64,000 nucleotides of DNA from Trinickia violacea. GTDB lineage: Bacteria; Pseudomonadota; Gammaproteobacteria; Burkholderiales; Burkholderiaceae. The number at the start of each line of letters is the position of its first letter. The stretch's first letter is position 1. Of the stretch, positions 60,781 to 64,000 are shown in pieces. The notes beneath the pieces were generated by a model, which had not been told where the DNA came from, searched no databases, and saw only the letters and a list, made by a program, of their open reading frames with translations. The position numbers and the translations under genes are program-made. The DNA is taken from assembly GCF_005280735.1 (NCBI RefSeq), contig NZ_CP040078.1, positions 2,108,001-2,172,000 of the forward strand. The letters are read 5' to 3'.

Positions 60781-62280
60781 GTGAAAGCATCGAACATTCT
60801 CTCTGAACTCGGCATTTCTCATCTCGCGGAGACGGGCGACATCGCCGTGCATTCGCCCATCGACGGCGAGCTCGTCGGCCGCGTGGCGAGCCATTCGGTT
60901 GCCGATGTCGATGCCGCGCTCGCGAAAGCGCAGGCCGCCTATAAGGTTTGGCGCAACGTGCCGGCGCCGCGCCGGGGAGAGCTGGTGCGCGTGCTGGGCA
61001 ACAAGCTGCGCGAGAAGAAGCACGCGCTCGGCAGCCTCATCACGCTCGAAACCGGCAAGATTCTTCAAGAGGGCCTGGGCGAAGTGCAGGAAATGATCGA
61101 CATCTGCGACTTCGCGGTGGGCCTGTCGCGTCAGTTGTACGGTCTGACGATTGCATCGGAGCGCCCGGGCCACCGCATGGCGGAATCGTGGCATCCGATG
61201 GGCGTCTGCACCGTGATCTCTGCGTTCAACTTTCCCGCTGCCGTGTGGTCGTGGAACGCAGCGCTCGCGCTCGTTTGCGGCAACGCGGTCGTGTGGAAGC
61301 CCTCGGAGAAGACGCCGCTGACGGCGTTGGCCGTGGACAAGATCCTGAAGGACGCGCTGAAAGCGTTCGGCGATGCGCCGGAAGGGCTCACGGGCCTCAT
61401 CAACGGCGGTCGTGACGTCGGCGCCAAGCTGGTTGCCGATCCGCGTTCGAATATCGTGAGCGCAACCGGCAGCACCGAAATGGGCCGGGCCGTGGGCATC
61501 GAAGTCGCGCGCCGCTTCGGCCGCTCGCTTCTCGAACTCGGCGGCAACAACGCTGGCATCGTGTCCAATACGGCGGACATGGAACTGGCGCTGCGCGGCA
61601 TCCTGTTTTCCGCCGTCGGAACGGCGGGTCAGCGCTGCACGACGCTGCGCCGCCTGTTTGTCCACGAGAGCGTCTACGATACGACCGTCGAGCGCCTGAA
61701 AGCGCTGTATGGCAAAGTCACCATCGGCAACCCGCTGGAGCAGGGGACGCTGATGGGTCCGCTGATCGACGAGGCATCGTTTAACCGCATGCAGGCAGCG
61801 CTCGCGCAAGCCAAGAGCGAAGGCGGCGCGGTGTTCGGCGGCGAGCGTCACACGGTGGCCGGCAACGAGAAGGGCTTCTACGTCCGTCCGGCGATCGTCG
61901 AAATGCCGTCGCAAACGGCGGTGGTGCTCAAGGAGACGTTTGCGCCGATTCTTTACGTCTTGAGGTACACCGAACTCGACGACGCCATCGGCGCCAACAA
62001 CGCCGCGGCTCACGGGCTCTCGTCGTGCATCTTCACGACGGACATGCGCGAGAGCGAACGATTCCAGTCGGCGTCGGGCAGCGATTGCGGCATTGCCAAC
62101 GTCAATATCGGTCCGAGCGGCGCCGAAATCGGCGGGGCGTTCGGCGGCGAGAAGGAAACCGGCGGCGGCCGCGAGTCGGGTTCGGATGCGTGGAAGGTCT
62201 ACATGCGCCGCGCGACGAACACGGTCAACTACTCGTCGGCCTTGCCGCTCGCGCAAGGGATCGACTTCAACGTCGAGTAA
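60781..62280 (+). CDS. amaB: L-2-aminoadipate semialdehyde dehydrogenase (ALDH7 family)
   Basis: A 499-residue aldehyde dehydrogenase of the antiquitin/AmaB family: VISAFNFPAAVWSWNAALAL, NAVVWKPSEKTPLTALA, general-base Glu in LLELGGNNAGIV, and catalytic Cys in GTAGQRCTTLRR. It oxidises L-2-aminoadipate 6-semialdehyde (in equilibrium with piperideine-6-carboxylate) to L-2-aminoadipate. The GTG at 60781 follows AGAGGACC. It sits next to a DAO-type oxidase and an aminotransferase, the classic Ama arrangement. Confidence 0.92.
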   Translation: MKASNILSELGISHLAETGDIAVHSPIDGELVGRVASHSVADVDAALAKAQAAYKVWRNVPAPRRGELVRVLGNKLREKKHALGSLITLETGKILQEGLGEVQEMIDICDFAVGLSRQLYGLTIASERPGHRMAESWHPMGVCTVISAFNFPAAVWSWNAALALVCGNAVVWKPSEKTPLTALAVDKILKDALKAFGDAPEGLTGLINGGRDVGAKLVADPRSNIVSATGSTEMGRAVGIEVARRFGRSLLELGGNNAGIVSNTADMELALRGILFSAVGTAGQRCTTLRRLFVHESVYDTTVERLKALYGKVTIGNPLEQGTLMGPLIDEASFNRMQAALAQAKSEGGAVFGGERHTVAGNEKGFYVRPAIVEMPSQTAVVLKETFAPILYVLRYTELDDAIGANNAAAHGLSSCIFTTDMRESERFQSASGSDCGIANVNIGPSGAEIGGAFGGEKETGGGRESGSDAWKVYMRRATNTVNYSSALPLAQGIDFNVE

Positions 62281-62301
62281 TCAACGTATCTGGAGCCAGT
62301 C

Positions 62302-63474
62302 GTGAGTTCTCAAGTCGTTATCGTCGGCGGCGGGGTCATCGGCAGTTCGATCGCTTACTTTTTGCGCGCGTCGGACCCGACCGTTTCAGTGACGGTCATC
62401 GAGCGTGACCCGAGCTATGCGAAATCGTCGTCGGCGCTATCGGCCGCTTCGATCCGGCAGCAGTTTTCCACGCCGCTGTCGATTCAAATGTCGCTTTACG
62501 GCATCGAATTTCTCCGCAACATCGGCGAGCTGCTCGAAGTCGACGGCAATCGACCGTCGATCGAATTGCACGAGGGCGGTTATCTGTTTCTCGCGACGCC
62601 GGCAGGTGACGCTACGCTGCGCGAGAATCACGCGTTGCAGAAGAGCCTGGGCGCCGACATCGACCTGATGTCCCAGGATGCGCTGAAGCGCAAGTTTCCG
62701 TGGCTGAACGTCGACGATCTGGTATCCGGTGCGTACGGCGTGAGCGGCGAGGGCTGGTTCGACGGCTATGGTCTGGTGCAAGCGCTGCGCAAGAAGGCTC
62801 AGTCGCTCGGCGCGCGCTATGTGCCCGCGGAGCTGACCGGCCTCGCGCGCGACGGCCGCAAGGTCACGCACGTGATGGCGAGCAACGGCGAACGGTATGC
62901 CTGCGATACCTTCGTGAATGCGGCCGGCGCTTGGACACGCAAGATATCGGAGATGATGGGGATCGAGATTCCCGTCTATGCGCGGCGCCGCAGCATCTTC
63001 AACGTGTCGTCGCCGGCGCGCCTGACGGATTGCCCGCTGCTGATCGACCCCACGGGCGTCTATTTTCGGCCGGAGGGCAAGACCTACATCACGGGTACGT
63101 CGCCGAGCCCCGATAACGACCCGGACGACCTGCCGCTCGACGACGTCGACCACGACCTCTTCGACGAGGTCATCTGGCCGACGCTCGCGCATCGCGTGCC
63201 CGAATTCGAAGCGCTGCGTGTCGAGAACTGCTGGTCGGGCTACTACGAGTACAACGTGTTCGATCACAACGCAATCATCGGCTACCACCCGGACATCGAA
63301 AATTGCGTGTTTGCAAACGGCTATAGCGGGCACGGGCTCCAACAGGGTCCGGCAACGGGGCGGGGCGTGAGCGAGTTGATTCTGCGCGGACGCTATACCT
63401 CGCTCGATCTCTCCGCATTGAACTGGGAGCGGGTACTCGAGAACCGGCCCATCGTTGAAAAGAACGTCGTGTAA
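62302..63474 (+). CDS. amaA: FAD-dependent amine oxidase (DAO family), probable L-pipecolate oxidase
   Basis: A 390-residue flavoprotein: VVIVGGGVIGSSIAYFL at the N-terminus binds FAD, VNAAGAWTRKISEMMG and ANGYSGHGLQQGPATGRGVSE are DAO-family signatures. It probably oxidises L-pipecolate to piperideine-6-carboxylate, feeding the AmaB step 22 bp upstream. The gene symbol rests on context, since many DAO enzymes look alike. TGGAGCCAGTC precedes the GTG. Confidence 0.75.
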   Translation: MSSQVVIVGGGVIGSSIAYFLRASDPTVSVTVIERDPSYAKSSSALSAASIRQQFSTPLSIQMSLYGIEFLRNIGELLEVDGNRPSIELHEGGYLFLATPAGDATLRENHALQKSLGADIDLMSQDALKRKFPWLNVDDLVSGAYGVSGEGWFDGYGLVQALRKKAQSLGARYVPAELTGLARDGRKVTHVMASNGERYACDTFVNAAGAWTRKISEMMGIEIPVYARRRSIFNVSSPARLTDCPLLIDPTGVYFRPEGKTYITGTSPSPDNDPDDLPLDDVDHDLFDEVIWPTLAHRVPEFEALRVENCWSGYYEYNVFDHNAIIGYHPDIENCVFANGYSGHGLQQGPATGRGVSELILRGRYTSLDLSALNWERVLENRPIVEKNVV

Positions 63475-63492
63475 TTTCCGGTCGACGAAAAC

Positions 63493-64000
63493 ATGTACGC
63501 ATTCACCGCCCCTTTTCAAAACCCTTCCGGTTCCCCGATTCGAGAGCTGTTCAAGTATCTGAGCGAACCGGGCATGATTTCCTTCGCAGGCGGTTACCCG
63601 GCCAGCGACCTGTTCGACGTCGAAGGCTTGCAGGCCGCTGCGGCGCGCGCGTATCGGGCGCCGAGCCGCTGCCTGCAATATGGACCGACCGATGGGCTTC
63701 CCGAACTGAAGAACGAGCTCGTGAAGCTGATGGCGAGCCGCGGCGTGACATGCGGCTCAGATGAGCTGCTGGCGACGACGGGCTCTCAGCAAGGGTTGGA
63801 TTTGCTGCTGCGTGTCCTGGTCGAGCCGGGCGACGTGGTGCTCACCGAGCAACCCGCGTATCCCGCGACCTTGCAGGCGCTGAGGCTGCAGCAGGCTGAC
63901 ATCGTCACGGTGCCGGTCGACAGCGAAGGGCTCGACGTCGATGCATTGGCAGCGCTGCTGGCGTCGGGCGCGGTGGCTCGGCCGAAGCTGCTCTACACCG
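63493..64000 (+). CDS. 2-Aminoadipate-type aminotransferase, 5' part
   Basis: 169 N-terminal residues of a fold-type I PLP aminotransferase, cut by the right edge. MISFAGGYPASDLFDVEGL, LQYGPTDGLPELKNELVKLM and TTGSQQGLDLLLRVL are typical of LysN/KAT II-like enzymes, which transfer the amino group of 2-aminoadipate to 2-oxoglutarate. In this cluster it would supply 2-oxoadipate to HglS. The PLP lysine lies beyond the window. The start ATG is 18 bp after the oxidase stop. Confidence 0.85.
   Translation, partial: MYAFTAPFQNPSGSPIRELFKYLSEPGMISFAGGYPASDLFDVEGLQAAAARAYRAPSRCLQYGPTDGLPELKNELVKLMASRGVTCGSDELLATTGSQQGLDLLLRVLVEPGDVVLTEQPAYPATLQALRLQQADIVTVPVDSEGLDVDALAALLASGAVARPKLLYT

Noticed and set aside
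59551..62256. Minus-strand open frame of 901 codons opposite the receptor and amaB genes
   Set aside because: It is the antisense shadow of two well-recognised genes, is rich in Arg/His and has no domain; the high GC content keeps such frames open.

Overview
The window looks like a chromosome or chromid segment from a Burkholderia sensu lato bacterium (Burkholderia, Paraburkholderia or Trinickia type). This rests on the high GC content, the Burkholderiales-type porin, the typical operon contents, and a phenazine cluster with a single PhzA/B protein. The genus is inferred from gene content only. No rRNA, tRNA, CRISPR array or intact insertion sequence was seen.

Layout. (1) 1-9605: an aldonate/pentose catabolic cluster: SMP-30 lactonase (cut by the left edge), a DHDPS-fold dehydratase/aldolase, ketoglutarate-semialdehyde dehydrogenase, an IlvD/Edd sugar-acid dehydratase, a porin and a complete TRAP transporter. 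Two promoters share an operator-like palindrome. (2) 9602-12139: penicillin-binding protein 1A on the minus strand. (3) 12217-15910: a minus-strand operon (two alpha/beta hydrolases, an MDR oxidoreductase and a broken SDR), divergent from a CGNR zinc-finger regulator. (4) 16005-24935: respiratory nitrate reductase narGHJI, a NifM-like parvulin and a NarK transporter behind an FNR-like site. (5) 25184-33177: a TetR-controlled RND efflux system with the same operator on both sides of tetR, then an SDR and a MarR regulator. (6) 33178-35772: decayed or accessory DNA with an oxidoreductase pseudogene and a CAP-domain lipoprotein. (7) 35773-41097: a LysR gene divergent from a tightly packed operon joining PanE-like, VOC, MaoC, class III CoA-transferase, shikimate-dehydrogenase-like and type II dehydroquinase-like genes. 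The pathway is not recognised. (8) 41098-44572: a methionine gamma-lyase-like gene, unexplained DNA, a 3' fragment of a sedolisin protease, and an AT-rich leader with strong hairpins. (9) 44573-54333: a nine-gene phenazine operon. (10) 54335-64000: a LysR regulator and a lysine/pipecolate/2-aminoadipate degradation cluster that runs off the right edge.

How the genes work together. The phenazine operon carries phzB-D-E-F-G-C, enough to reach phenazine-1,6-dicarboxylate from chorismate, with its own class II DAHP synthase. It also carries an acyl-CoA-dehydrogenase-like flavin hydroxylase, a carboxyl-methyltransferase-family enzyme and an MDR oxidoreductase. A hydroxylated phenazine-dicarboxylate methyl ester is therefore a reasonable predicted product. 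PhzF has an extra N-terminal domain of about 110 residues. The last cluster encodes all five steps from pipecolate to 2-oxoglutarate: amine oxidase, AmaB dehydrogenase, aminotransferase, HglS-type 2-oxoadipate dioxygenase, and a flavin/Fe-S D-2-hydroxyglutarate dehydrogenase.

The strongest candidates for something undescribed are the aroE-like/aroQ-like/CoA-transferase/MaoC operon and the modified phenazine operon with its fused PhzF and structured leader.
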